Below the pieces are notes generated by a model that searched no databases, was not told where the DNA came from, and saw nothing but the letters and a program-made list of their open reading frames with translations. DNA of 64,000 nucleotides from Stappia sp. (lineage in GTDB: Bacteria; Pseudomonadota; Alphaproteobacteria; Rhizobiales; Stappiaceae): positions 3,905,001 to 3,969,000 of the forward strand of contig NZ_CP157793.1 of NCBI RefSeq assembly GCF_040110915.1. The letters run 5' to 3'. Numbering within the stretch: the first letter of the stretch is position 1; every line of letters starts with the position of its first letter. Below are positions 54,702-63,616 of this stretch, in pieces. The position numbers and the translations under genes were made by a program.

Positions 54702-55673
54702 ATGAACTACTTCCGCACGGCGCTTCTTCTTGCCGCCATGACGGCCCTGTTCATGGGCCTCGGTTTCATGATCGGCGGCGAAAGCGGCATGGTCATCGCC
54801 CTGGTGATCGCCGCGGCGATGAACGTCTTCAGCTACTGGAATTCCGACAAGATGGTGCTGCGCATGCACCATGCGGTGGAGGTCGACGCGCGCCAGGCGC
54901 CGGAACTCTATCACATGGTGCGCGAGATGGCCGCGCGCGCGGATCTTCCCATGCCGAAGGTCTATCTGATCGACAATCCGCAGCCCAACGCCTTCGCCAC
55001 CGGCCGCAATCCGCAAAACGCCGCCGTCGCCGCCACCACCGGCCTGCTCAACACGCTGAGCCGCGAGGAGGTCGCCGGCGTGATGGCGCACGAGCTGGCC
55101 CATGTGAAAAACCATGACACGCTGATCATGACGATCACCGCGACCATCGCCGGCGCGATCTCCATGCTCGCGAATTTCGCGTTCTTCTTCGGCGGCAACC
55201 GCGACAACAACAATCCGCTGGGCTTCGTCGGCGTCATCCTGGCGATGATCGTGGCGCCGCTGGCCGCCATGCTGGTGCAGATGGCGATCAGCCGCACCCG
55301 CGAATATGCCGCCGACCGGCTGGGCGCCGAGATCTGCGGCGATCCGATGTGGCTCGCCTCCGCGCTCCACAAGATCGCCGGCGGCGCGGCGCGCATCCGC
55401 AACGCCGACGCGGAGGACAATCCGGCCACCGCCCATATGTTCATCATCAACCCCCTGTCGGGCGAGCGGATGGACAATCTCTTCTCCACCCACCCGAACA
55501 CGGACAACCGCATCCGCGCCCTCAAGGAACTCGCCGGCGCGCAAGGATCGGGCTTCGGGGGTGGCGGCTTTGGGGGCGGCGGCAGGGAGCGGGCGCCGCG
55601 CACGGACCCGCCCGGTCCCTGGGGCCGTTCGGCACGCAACCGCGACACCGGGCGACGCGGCCCCTGGGGTTAG
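54702..55673 (+). CDS. htpX: Protease HtpX
   Basis: Inner-membrane M48 zinc metalloprotease that takes part in membrane-protein quality control. The 323-residue protein has two N-terminal membrane helices, VYLIDNPQPNAFATGRNPQNA, the zinc motif HELAH (130-134), two more hydrophobic segments, and the third ligand in TREYAADRLGAEI. LFSTHPNTDNRIRAL matches the M48 end. The last ~40 residues are Gly- and Arg-rich. It is upstream of rsmB, as in many alphaproteobacteria. Confidence 0.96.
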   Translation: MNYFRTALLLAAMTALFMGLGFMIGGESGMVIALVIAAAMNVFSYWNSDKMVLRMHHAVEVDARQAPELYHMVREMAARADLPMPKVYLIDNPQPNAFATGRNPQNAAVAATTGLLNTLSREEVAGVMAHELAHVKNHDTLIMTITATIAGAISMLANFAFFFGGNRDNNNPLGFVGVILAMIVAPLAAMLVQMAISRTREYAADRLGAEICGDPMWLASALHKIAGGAARIRNADAEDNPATAHMFIINPLSGERMDNLFSTHPNTDNRIRALKELAGAQGSGFGGGGFGGGGRERAPRTDPPGPWGRSARNRDTGRRGPWG

Positions 55674-55785
55674 GACACGGGACTAGGACACACGGCCACC
55701 GGCTGTCGATTTTCCTTGTGACGCGCAAGGCGCGCAGGGCATACCCGGCATCCGTGACCGGCCAGCCCAGGAGACGACCCAGACC

Positions 55786-57165
55786 GTGACCGCGCCCCGT
55801 TCCCGTCCGCCCCGCCGCTCCCCCCGGCAGACCGATCGCGGGCGCGCGGCCGTCCCGGTTGGCGTGGCCGCGCGCCGCCTCGCATGCGAGATCCTGGGCC
55901 AGGTCATCCATTCCCGCCAACCGCTCGACGATTCGCTCGACGCCGACCGCGGGCCGGCCGGCCTCGCGGAGCTTTCGGACAAGGACCGGGCGCTCGTGCG
56001 GGCGATCCTCGGCACGGCGCTGCGCCAGCGTGGACGGATCGCCGCCATTCTCGACCGCCTTCTCGAACGCCCGATCCCGGAAAAATCCGGCGCGGTGCTC
56101 GATCTCCTGCATGTGGCGGCGACCCAGATCCTGTTCATGGAGGTGCCGGACCGCGCGGCGGTGGCGACCGCCATGGAGATCGCCGGCGCCGATCCGCGCA
56201 TTCGCCGCTACAAGGGGCTGGTGAACGCGGTGTTGCGCCGGGCCGCGCGCGACCGCGAGACGCTTCTCGCCGAGACCGATCAGCCCTGGCGCACCGCGCC
56301 CGTGTGGATGTTCGCGCGCTGGCAGAAGGCCCATGGCGAAGAGACCGCGCAGGCCATCGCCCGCATGCATCTGCATGAGCCGAACCTCGACATCTGCGTC
56401 AAGGCGGACCCGGATCTCTGGGCGGAGCGCCTCGGCGCGACGCGGATTGCGGGTAACACGCTGCGTCTGACCGCCCATCGCGGCCGCGTCGATGCCCTGC
56501 CGGGCTACGCGGACGGCGCCTGGTGGGTGCAGGATGCCGCCGCGAGCCTGCCCGCCCGACTCATCGGCGATGTGGCCGGCAAGCGCGTCGCCGATCTCTG
56601 CGCGGCCCCCGGTGGCAAGACGGCGCAGCTGGCCGCCGCCGGCGCCGCCGTCACGGCGGTGGATATCTCCGAGACCCGGCTGGAGCGGCTGCGGGCCAAT
56701 CTCGCCCGCCTCGGGCTTCTCGCCGAGATCGTCGCGGCGGACCTCCTGACCTTCGAGCCCGCAACGCCCTTCGACGCGATCCTGCTCGACGCCCCCTGTA
56801 CCGCGACCGGCACGATCCGCCGTCATCCGGAGGTCGCCTGGAACCGCCGCAAGGAGGACATCGCGGCCTTTGCCGAGCGTCAGGCCGCCTTGCTGGAACG
56901 TGCCGCCGGTTGGCTCGCGCCGGGCGGGGTTCTGGTCTATTGCACCTGTTCGCTGGAGCCGGAGGAGGGCGAAGCGCGGATCGCGGCCTTCCTGGCGGAC
57001 CGGCCGGAGTTTCGCCGGGTCCCGGTCGACGAGAACGAGACCGGCGTGCCGGGCTCGGTGACCGATGCCGGCGATCTGCGCACCCTGCCGTGTCTGCTGC
57101 CGCGCGATCCGGCGGCCGGGGGCGGCCTCGACGGGTTTTTCGCCGCCCGCCTGAAACGCGTGTAA
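55786..57165 (+). CDS. rsmB: 16S rRNA (cytosine-C5) methyltransferase RsmB-like
   Basis: Methylates C967 of 16S rRNA. The 459-residue protein has an N-terminal NusB-like domain (about 25-160) and a C-terminal SAM domain with ADLCAAPGGKTAQLAAAGA, LLDAPCTATGTIRRHPEVAW (with one catalytic cysteine) and VYCTCSLEPEEGE (with the other). The GTG start at 55786 follows AGGAGA. The N-terminus has an Arg/Pro-rich stretch. It follows htpX on the same strand. Confidence 0.95.
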   Translation: MTAPRSRPPRRSPRQTDRGRAAVPVGVAARRLACEILGQVIHSRQPLDDSLDADRGPAGLAELSDKDRALVRAILGTALRQRGRIAAILDRLLERPIPEKSGAVLDLLHVAATQILFMEVPDRAAVATAMEIAGADPRIRRYKGLVNAVLRRAARDRETLLAETDQPWRTAPVWMFARWQKAHGEETAQAIARMHLHEPNLDICVKADPDLWAERLGATRIAGNTLRLTAHRGRVDALPGYADGAWWVQDAAASLPARLIGDVAGKRVADLCAAPGGKTAQLAAAGAAVTAVDISETRLERLRANLARLGLLAEIVAADLLTFEPATPFDAILLDAPCTATGTIRRHPEVAWNRRKEDIAAFAERQAALLERAAGWLAPGGVLVYCTCSLEPEEGEARIAAFLADRPEFRRVPVDENETGVPGSVTDAGDLRTLPCLLPRDPAAGGGLDGFFAARLKRV

Positions 57166-57421
57166 CACGCCGGCCGGCAGCCCCCGTTCGACACTCGGCC
57201 AGGACGGGTCCGTCCCCAGGGCTGCCCGGATCGGACGAATCGCGCTGAAATGGGTAACGGATCGCTAACCTTGATCCCCGAAACTTGTCGGGCATGCGTG
57301 GCCGGTGTCCGGTCGCGTCGCCTGTATCGCGCCCCGCGGCGAAGTCCGCCGCCAAGCCCATGGCCGGGCACGCTGTCCGGCCCCGACCCGATGCCCGCTC
57401 ACCGGAGGACGTTTGACCGAG

Positions 57422-59170
57422 ATGACGCTTTTGACGGTGGCCGAACGGGCCCGGGTGTGGCGTCTTCTCGCGCATGCGGCCTGGCAATCGGTCTTGCGAT
57501 GGATTCATGGCGGCCCCCTGTTTCGCTGGAAGCCCTTCGGCGGCGCGCCCACGCGCCTGCTGATCGCGCCGCAGGACCTGCGCACCGCGGACGGAACGAT
57601 TGCCGCCGACATCTACGCCGGCCGCTTCGTCTTCGCCGGTCAGCAGGCCGAGAGCTTCGGCCGCTCCGCCTTCGAGATCGAGCCCCCCTCCCCCGACTGG
57701 GCGCGTGCCCTGCACGGCTTCGGCTGGCTGCGCCATCTGCGCGCCGCGGAAACCGTCGTGGCCCGCCAGAACGCCCGCGCGCTGGTCGACGACTGGATCC
57801 GCATCTGCGGCTATTGGCACGAGACCGCCTGGGAACAGACGGTCGTCGCGCGCCGGGTGCTGGCCTGGCTGTCCCAGTCGCCGCTGATCCTCGAGGGCTG
57901 CGACCGCGAATTCTACCGGCGCTTCCTGCGCTCGCTCGCCCGTCAGGTGCGCTATCTGCGCCGCACGATGAACGAGACGCCCGACGGCGTGCCGCGTCTG
58001 GTGGCGACCATCGCGGTCGCCGCCGCCACGGTCTCCATGTCCGGTCAGGGCCGCTACGTGCGCCAAAGCCTCCGGCGGCTGGATCAGGAGCTCGCGCGGC
58101 AGATCCTGGCCGACGGCGGCCATGTCTCGCGCAACCCCTCGGCGCTCCTGGAAGTTCTTGTCGATCTCCTGCCCCTGCGCCACGCGCTGACGGTGCAGGG
58201 CCTGCCGACGTCGGGAACCGTGATGCAGTCCATCGACCGGATGATGCCGATGATCCGCTTTTTCCGGCACGGCGACGGCACTTTCGCGCATTTCAACGGC
58301 ATGGGGTCGACCCCGGCCGATCTCGTCGCAACCATTCTCGCCTATGACGACGCGCGCGGCGCGCCGCCGGGCAATGCCCCGCATTCCGGCTACCAGCGCG
58401 TCACCTGCGGCGACACGGTGGTCTTGATGGACACCGGCTGCCCGCCGCCGCCGACGCTCAGCCAGACCGCCCATGCGGGCTGCCTGTCATTCGAGATGTC
58501 GTCGCGGCGCACGCGGCTGATCGTCAATTGCGGCGTGTCGCAAAGCGACCGCGGCACCTGGCGCATGGTGTCGCGCGCCACCGCAGCCCATTCCACCGCG
58601 ACCCTCGACGACACCTCCTCGGCGCGCTTCCTGCCCGACACCCGCTATCGGTGGTGGCTCGGCACGCCGATCGTGTCGGGCCCTAGCCACGTGCCGGTGG
58701 AGCGTCAGGACACGGCCGATGGCACCCGCGTCGTCGCCAGCCACAACGGCTACGAGGACAGCCATCGCGTCATTCACGAGCGCGAGCTGCGCCTGTCGGC
58801 GGACGGCACGCTGCTGGAGGGCGTCGACCGCTTCTCGAGCCTCGCCAAGGCCGGCCGCGCCTGCGAGTTCGCCGTGCGGTTCCATCTGCACCCGGCGGTC
58901 AAGGCGAGCAGCATCGGCGGCGGCTCGGCCGTGTTGCTGGTCACGCCGGATGGCGAGGCCTGGGAGTTCGCGGCACCGGGATGCGAGACGGCGATCGAGG
59001 AATCCATCTATCTTTCCGACGGCTACGGCCACCGGCGCAGCGAACAGATCGTCCTTTACGGCCGCATCCAGCATCGCCCCGAGGTGAGCTGGCAGTTCAG
59101 CCGCACCGCCACGGCGAAAACGGCCCGCAAACGCGTCAGCGATGCGTCGGCCGCCGAACTCGACCTGTGA
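57422..59170 (+). CDS. Heparinase II/III family protein
   Basis: A 582-residue protein with an N-terminal alpha-helical domain (about 80-320, with YWHETAWEQTVVARRVLAWL and FRHGDGTFAHFNGMGSTP) and a C-terminal beta domain (Hepar_II_III, from about 330, with HAGCLSFEMSSRRTRLIVNCG and VVASHNGYEDSHRVIHERELRL). No signal peptide is visible, so it is probably cytoplasmic, unlike secreted heparinases. The family is conserved between rsmB and purH in Rhizobiales. A TTG at 57413 is closer to the GGAGG site than the ATG at 57422, so the start is uncertain by three codons. Confidence 0.9.
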   Translation: MTLLTVAERARVWRLLAHAAWQSVLRWIHGGPLFRWKPFGGAPTRLLIAPQDLRTADGTIAADIYAGRFVFAGQQAESFGRSAFEIEPPSPDWARALHGFGWLRHLRAAETVVARQNARALVDDWIRICGYWHETAWEQTVVARRVLAWLSQSPLILEGCDREFYRRFLRSLARQVRYLRRTMNETPDGVPRLVATIAVAAATVSMSGQGRYVRQSLRRLDQELARQILADGGHVSRNPSALLEVLVDLLPLRHALTVQGLPTSGTVMQSIDRMMPMIRFFRHGDGTFAHFNGMGSTPADLVATILAYDDARGAPPGNAPHSGYQRVTCGDTVVLMDTGCPPPPTLSQTAHAGCLSFEMSSRRTRLIVNCGVSQSDRGTWRMVSRATAAHSTATLDDTSSARFLPDTRYRWWLGTPIVSGPSHVPVERQDTADGTRVVASHNGYEDSHRVIHERELRLSADGTLLEGVDRFSSLAKAGRACEFAVRFHLHPAVKASSIGGGSAVLLVTPDGEAWEFAAPGCETAIEESIYLSDGYGHRRSEQIVLYGRIQHRPEVSWQFSRTATAKTARKRVSDASAAELDL

Positions 59171-59309
59171 TCCTGCGCGGCCGGTGATACGACGCGGTCC
59201 AGCGGCGATTTTGAGCCACTGCGCATAAGGTCGGCTTCCGGTTCCGGGAACTTCGTGCTAGGCCCCGTTTCCGTCTCAGTTTCCCCAAGAAAGCCGAAGG
59301 AAGCTCCAC

Positions 59310-60926
59310 ATGGCCGTGGCGTCGAAGCGCATTCCCGTTCCCGATCTGGTTCCGGTTCGCCGGGCCCTTCTGTCCGTGTCCGACAAGACCGGCCTGATCG
59401 ACTTCGCCACGGCACTGGCCGCGCGCGGCATCGAACTGGTCTCCACCGGCGGAACGCGCGCCGCGCTTGCCGAGGCGGGGCTTGCCGTGCGCGACATCTC
59501 CGATGTCACCGGCTTTCCCGAGATCATGGACGGGCGGGTCAAGACGCTGCATCCGGCGGTGCACGGCGGCCTGCTGGCGATCCGCGACGACGCGGAGCAT
59601 CAGGCGGCGATGGCCGCGCACGGGATCGCCGGCATCGACCTCGTCTGCGTCAATCTCTACCCCTTCGAGGACACGGTCGCGTCGGGCGCCGATTTCGCCA
59701 CGGCCATCGAGAATGTCGACATCGGCGGCCCGGCGATGACCCGTGCGGCCGCCAAGAACCACGCCTATGTCACCATGGTCAGCGACCCGGCCGATTATGC
59801 GTCCGTGCTCGAGGCGCTCGCGACCCACGACGGACAGGTGCCGCTCGAGCTGCGCCGTCGCCTGGCGCAAAAGGCCTTCGCCCGCACCGCGGCCTATGAC
59901 GCCGCCGTGTCGAACTGGTTTGCCGGCGAACTAAACGAGCCGGCGCCCGCCCATGTGGCCTTCGGCGGCACGCTCGCCTCGGTGATGCGCTACGGCGAGA
60001 ACCCGCACCAGCGGGCCGGCTTCTACACGACGCCGGAGCGCCGCTTCGGTGTGGCCACCGCCCGCCAGCTTCAGGGCAAGGCGCTGTCCTACAACAACAT
60101 CAACGACACGGATGCGGCCTTCGAGCTGGTCAGCGAGTTCGACCCGGCCATCGCGCCGGCGGTCGCCATCATCAAGCACGCCAACCCCTGCGGCGTGGCG
60201 CTGGGGCAAAGCCTCGCCGACGCCTATGCGCAGGCGCTCGCCTGCGATCCGGTGTCGGCCTTCGGCGGGATCGTGGCGCTCAACGCCCCCCTGGACGCCG
60301 AAGCCGCGACCGAGATCGTCAAGATCTTCACCGAGGTGATCATCGCGCCCGAGGCAACCGAGGAAGCGCGCGCCATCGTCGCGGCCAAGAAGAATCTTCG
60401 GCTGCTGGTCACCGGCGGCCTCGCCGACCCCCGGGCCCCGGGACGGATCGTGAAATCGGTCGCCGGCGGGCTTCTGGTGCAGGATCGCGACACGGGCGTC
60501 GTCGACGATCTCGACCTCAAGGTGGTGACGAAACGCGCGCCGAGCCCGCAGGAACTGGCCGACCTCAAGACCGCCTTCCGCATCGCCAAGCACGTCAAGT
60601 CGAACGCCATCGTCTATGTGAAGGACGGGGCGAGCGCGGGCATCGGCGCCGGGCAGATGAGCCGGCTCGACAGCGCCCGCATCGCCGCGCAGAAGGCCCG
60701 CGACGCCGCCGAGGCCGCCGGATGGGACCATCCGCGCACGATCGGCTCGGCCGTTGCCTCGGATGCCTTCTTCCCCTTCGCCGACGGGCTGCTGGCGGCG
60801 GCCGACGCCGGTGCCACGGCCGTTATCCAGCCGGGCGGATCGATGCGGGACGAGGAGGTGATCGCCGCCGCCGACGAGGCGGGCCTCGCCATGGTGCTCA
60901 CCGGCATGCGACATTTTCGCCATTGA
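59310..60926 (+). CDS. purH: Bifunctional AICAR transformylase / IMP cyclohydrolase
   Basis: Last two steps of IMP synthesis. The 538-residue protein has the N-terminal cyclohydrolase domain (ALLSVSDKTGLIDFA, STGGTRAALAEAG, GRVKTLHPAVHGGLL) and the C-terminal transformylase with RYGENPHQRAGFY, IKHANPCGVALG and VKSNAIVYVKDGASAGIGAGQMSR. The ATG at 59310 follows a weak GAAGGAAG site. I looked for a purine-type riboswitch in the 139-bp leader and saw none. Confidence 0.97.
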   Translation: MAVASKRIPVPDLVPVRRALLSVSDKTGLIDFATALAARGIELVSTGGTRAALAEAGLAVRDISDVTGFPEIMDGRVKTLHPAVHGGLLAIRDDAEHQAAMAAHGIAGIDLVCVNLYPFEDTVASGADFATAIENVDIGGPAMTRAAAKNHAYVTMVSDPADYASVLEALATHDGQVPLELRRRLAQKAFARTAAYDAAVSNWFAGELNEPAPAHVAFGGTLASVMRYGENPHQRAGFYTTPERRFGVATARQLQGKALSYNNINDTDAAFELVSEFDPAIAPAVAIIKHANPCGVALGQSLADAYAQALACDPVSAFGGIVALNAPLDAEAATEIVKIFTEVIIAPEATEEARAIVAAKKNLRLLVTGGLADPRAPGRIVKSVAGGLLVQDRDTGVVDDLDLKVVTKRAPSPQELADLKTAFRIAKHVKSNAIVYVKDGASAGIGAGQMSRLDSARIAAQKARDAAEAAGWDHPRTIGSAVASDAFFPFADGLLAAADAGATAVIQPGGSMRDEEVIAAADEAGLAMVLTGMRHFRH

Positions 60927-60932
60927 CCCCCT

Positions 60933-60962
60933 CCCCGCATGAATCGGGGGCTTTCCGCTTTT
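60933..60962 (+). terminator. Hairpin terminator after purH
   Basis: Stem CCCCG / CGGGG (60933-60937 and 60945-60949) with a 7-nt loop, then CTTTCCGCTTTTG, just after the purH stop. The stem is short and the T-run interrupted. Confidence 0.55.
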
Positions 60963-61059
60963 GAAATCGGCGTGTCACCTCCCCACATTACGCTGTGGCA
61001 GGCTGGGAGACACGCCGACGCGGGATCGCCCCGCGGGCAAGGGTGGGAGGACCCCGCAC

Positions 61060-61446
61060 ATGCGAGCAGAGTATGAGCAGTTCGGCTTCACATCCGGAGC
61101 CGAGGGACCCGACGAGGCCGAGACGCGCCGCGTCAAGGCGCGGATCTTCGATGTCGCGCGCAAGGCCGCCAGCCAGATCCCCTTCATGGAGGATGTGATC
61201 GCGGCCTATTACTGCGCGCTCGATCCGGCGACGCCGGCGCGGGTTCGCGGGGCGATCTTCGCCGCGCTGGCCTATTTCGTCATGCCGATGGACATGATCC
61301 CCGACGTGATGTTCGGCGTCGGCTTCAGCGACGACGCCAGCGTGCTGCTGGGCGTGCTCGCCATGGTCCGCGCCCACGTGCGGGACGAGCATGTCGAGGC
61401 GGCCCGCACGGCCCTGCGCAGGGATCGGCGCGCTTCCGCAGCCTGA
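61060..61446 (+). CDS. DUF1232 (YkvA-like) membrane protein
   Basis: A 128-residue protein with one hydrophobic segment containing the family motif AYFVMPMDMIPDVMFGVGFSDDASVL (about 67-92, quoted in parts: YFVMPMDMIPD and GFSDDASV). Function is unknown; DUF1232 proteins are small and widespread. The ATG at 61060 follows GGGAGG. It converges with the membrane-protein gene downstream. Confidence 0.9.
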   Translation: MRAEYEQFGFTSGAEGPDEAETRRVKARIFDVARKAASQIPFMEDVIAAYYCALDPATPARVRGAIFAALAYFVMPMDMIPDVMFGVGFSDDASVLLGVLAMVRAHVRDEHVEAARTALRRDRRASAA

Positions 61447-61511
61447 GGCCGCCCGCTCCGGGGTCCGGCAGCAAGACGCATTCGAGGAAAGACTCAAGGC
61501 TCCGACGGGCG

Positions 61512-62039
61512 TCAGCGCGCGCCGGAGGATGGTGGTGTGTCGTTGCCGTGTGCGCCCGTGCGTGCGGTCGCGTCGCGGTCCTCCAGAGGAGCGCCCGCGT
61601 CCCGGGACCGCCGCCAGCCGCCCGCCTGCCGTCCGGCGATCAGCCAATAGACAAACCCGGCGACAAAGCCGGCGGCGGCCGCGACGACGGAGCCCGGGGC
61701 AAGCCCGCCGCTGCCCGGTGCGACGCTCTGCGCATCGCCGGCGCTCCACACGCCCACCGCGATGAGGCCGGCCGCCGCGAGATGCACGGTGATGCCGCGC
61801 AGCCGGAAGATCTCCGTTGCGCAGACGGCGATCAGCGCGGGCACGAAGGTCACCCCGCCGATCACGCTCGCCGAAACGAGACCGGTGCCGACCGTCGCCC
61901 CGAAACCGACCGGATCGCTCTGCGGATCGAGGGCCTGAAACAGACCGAAGGCAAGAAAGATCCCCGCCGCGAGAAAGGCGGCGATCAGGCCGACCACGAT
62001 GCGGATCGTCTGCGCGAGAACGGCGCCGGCGTCGATCAT
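61512..62039 (-). CDS. Hypothetical membrane protein
   Basis: A 175-residue protein with four hydrophobic segments (about 10-33, 45-70, 80-100 and 113-136) and a charged, low-complexity C-terminus rich in Arg, Asp, Gly and Thr. No family that I can name. It begins 7 bp after the rlmN stop on the same strand and is probably cotranscribed with it, a pairing seen in other Rhizobiales as far as I know. Confidence 0.8.
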   Translation of the reverse strand: MIDAGAVLAQTIRIVVGLIAAFLAAGIFLAFGLFQALDPQSDPVGFGATVGTGLVSASVIGGVTFVPALIAVCATEIFRLRGITVHLAAAGLIAVGVWSAGDAQSVAPGSGGLAPGSVVAAAAGFVAGFVYWLIAGRQAGGWRRSRDAGAPLEDRDATARTGAHGNDTPPSSGAR

Positions 62040-62046
62040 CGCGCCA

Positions 62047-63297
62047 TCAGCCGCCGGCCGACGACAGGGCGGAGCGCGCCGCATCCGTTTCCAGCGCCTT
62101 GCGCTCGCGCGCGCGGACCTTCTCGGACTCGGACTTGAGCTGGCCGCAGGCGGCGAAAATGTCGCGCCCGCGCGGCGTGCGGATCGGCGAGGCGTAGCCC
62201 GCCCGATTGACCACATCGGCGAAGGCCTCGATCTGCTCCCAGTCGGAGCATTCGTAGGCCGAGCCGGGCCAGGGGTTGAACGGGATCAGGTTGATCTTCG
62301 CCGGGATGCCCTTGAGCAGCCGCACCAGATCCCGCGCCTCGGCGAGACTGTCGTTCACGCCCTTGAGCATCACATATTCGAAGGTGATACGCCGGGCGTT
62401 GTTGAGCCCGGGATAGGCGCGGCAGGCGTCGAGAAGCGCCGCGATGTTCCACTTCTTGTTGATCGGCACGAGTTCGTCGCGCAGATCGTCGCGCACCGCA
62501 TGCAGGGAGATCGCCAGCATGCAGCCGATCTCGGACCCCGTGCGCTCGATCATCGGAACCACGCCCGACGTGGACAGGGTGATTCGGCGCTTGGACAGCG
62601 ACAGCCCCTCGCCGTCGGAGGCGATCAGCAGGGCCTTCTTGACGTTGTCGAAATTGTAGAGCGGCTCACCCATCCCCATCATCACGATGTTGGTGACGAG
62701 GCGGCCTTCGCTCGGAACGGCCGCGCCCTCCGGTGTTTCGCCCCTGGGGAAATCGCCCAGCCGGTCGCGCGCGATCAGCACCTGCGAGAGGATCTCCTCC
62801 GCCGTCAGATTGCGCACCAGCCGCTGCGTGCCCGTATGGCAGAAGGTGCAGGTGAGCGTGCAGCCGACCTGCGAGGAAACGCAAAGCGTGCCCCGGCCCT
62901 CTTCCGGAATATAGACCGTTTCCACCTCGACCGGCCGCCCGGCGCCGCGCGACGGAAAGCGAAACAGCCACTTGCGGGTGCCGTCGTTGGAGATCTGTTC
63001 GGACACGATCTCCGGGCGCGCGATGGTGAAGGCACGCTCCAGATCGGCCCGCAGCCCCTTGGAAACATTCGTCATCTCCGAGAAGTCGGAGATGCCGCGC
63101 ACATAGAGCCAGTGCCAGAGCTGGGCGACGCGCATGCGCCGCTGGCGCTCGGGAACGCCGATGCTGGCCAGCGCTTCCGCCAGCTCGGCGCGATCCAATC
63201 CGATCAGCGACGGCATCTCGGCCGCCCCGTCGGCGGGCGGGCGCGGGGCCGCTTTGCGGGCGGGCGTGACGTCACGGTCGGTTTCGGTCAGGCTCAT
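62047..63297 (-). CDS. rlmN: 23S rRNA/tRNA adenine-C2 methyltransferase RlmN
   Basis: Radical-SAM enzyme that methylates A2503 of 23S rRNA and A37 of some tRNAs. The 416-residue protein has the cluster motif SSQVGCTLTCTFCHTGTQ (CxxxCxxC), VMMGMGEPLYNFDNV, LSTSGVVPMI, and the C-terminal region GRDIFAACGQL with the second catalytic cysteine. The ATG at 63297 starts MSLTETDRDVTPAR. A 319-bp gap lies upstream. Confidence 0.96.
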   Translation of the reverse strand: MSLTETDRDVTPARKAAPRPPADGAAEMPSLIGLDRAELAEALASIGVPERQRRMRVAQLWHWLYVRGISDFSEMTNVSKGLRADLERAFTIARPEIVSEQISNDGTRKWLFRFPSRGAGRPVEVETVYIPEEGRGTLCVSSQVGCTLTCTFCHTGTQRLVRNLTAEEILSQVLIARDRLGDFPRGETPEGAAVPSEGRLVTNIVMMGMGEPLYNFDNVKKALLIASDGEGLSLSKRRITLSTSGVVPMIERTGSEIGCMLAISLHAVRDDLRDELVPINKKWNIAALLDACRAYPGLNNARRITFEYVMLKGVNDSLAEARDLVRLLKGIPAKINLIPFNPWPGSAYECSDWEQIEAFADVVNRAGYASPIRTPRGRDIFAACGQLKSESEKVRARERKALETDAARSALSSAGG

Positions 63298-63616
63298 GTC
63301 TCGGGACCATCCTTTGTGCGGGTCGCCGGCACGCCGTGCACCGCAGGTCGAACGTATCGAGCGATGGCCGTCCGGCACCCCGGTATCCGGCGTATCGGCG
63401 TCTGGCGCATTGGCGCCCCGCCTACGCGACACACGTCCCCCGCTCGATTTCCAGCGGTCGCAAGACCGCGAAGACGCGGGCCATGGCCGGCGCGGCAACG
63501 GCAAAAGGCGGTGACCGTCGCCACCGCCTCGCTCGATATCGTGGATATAACGTATCTGACGCGGATTGCGAGTCCCCTCAATCGGGGATTTCAGGCGGGG
63601 ATCGCCGCCGGCCCGC
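63298..63616. other. Gene-free region between the IalB-family gene and rlmN
   Basis: A 319-bp region. A weak TCCCC-N6-GGGGA hairpin (63573-63588) follows the IalB-family gene on its own strand, but no U-run is seen. TTATAT on the minus strand at 63545-63550 could be the -10 box of the rlmN promoter. I found no gene. Confidence 0.5.

Noticed and set aside
59171..59309. Possible ZTP or purine riboswitch before purH
   Set aside because: I could not find the conserved motifs of these riboswitches in the 139-bp leader by eye. A covariance-model search would settle it.
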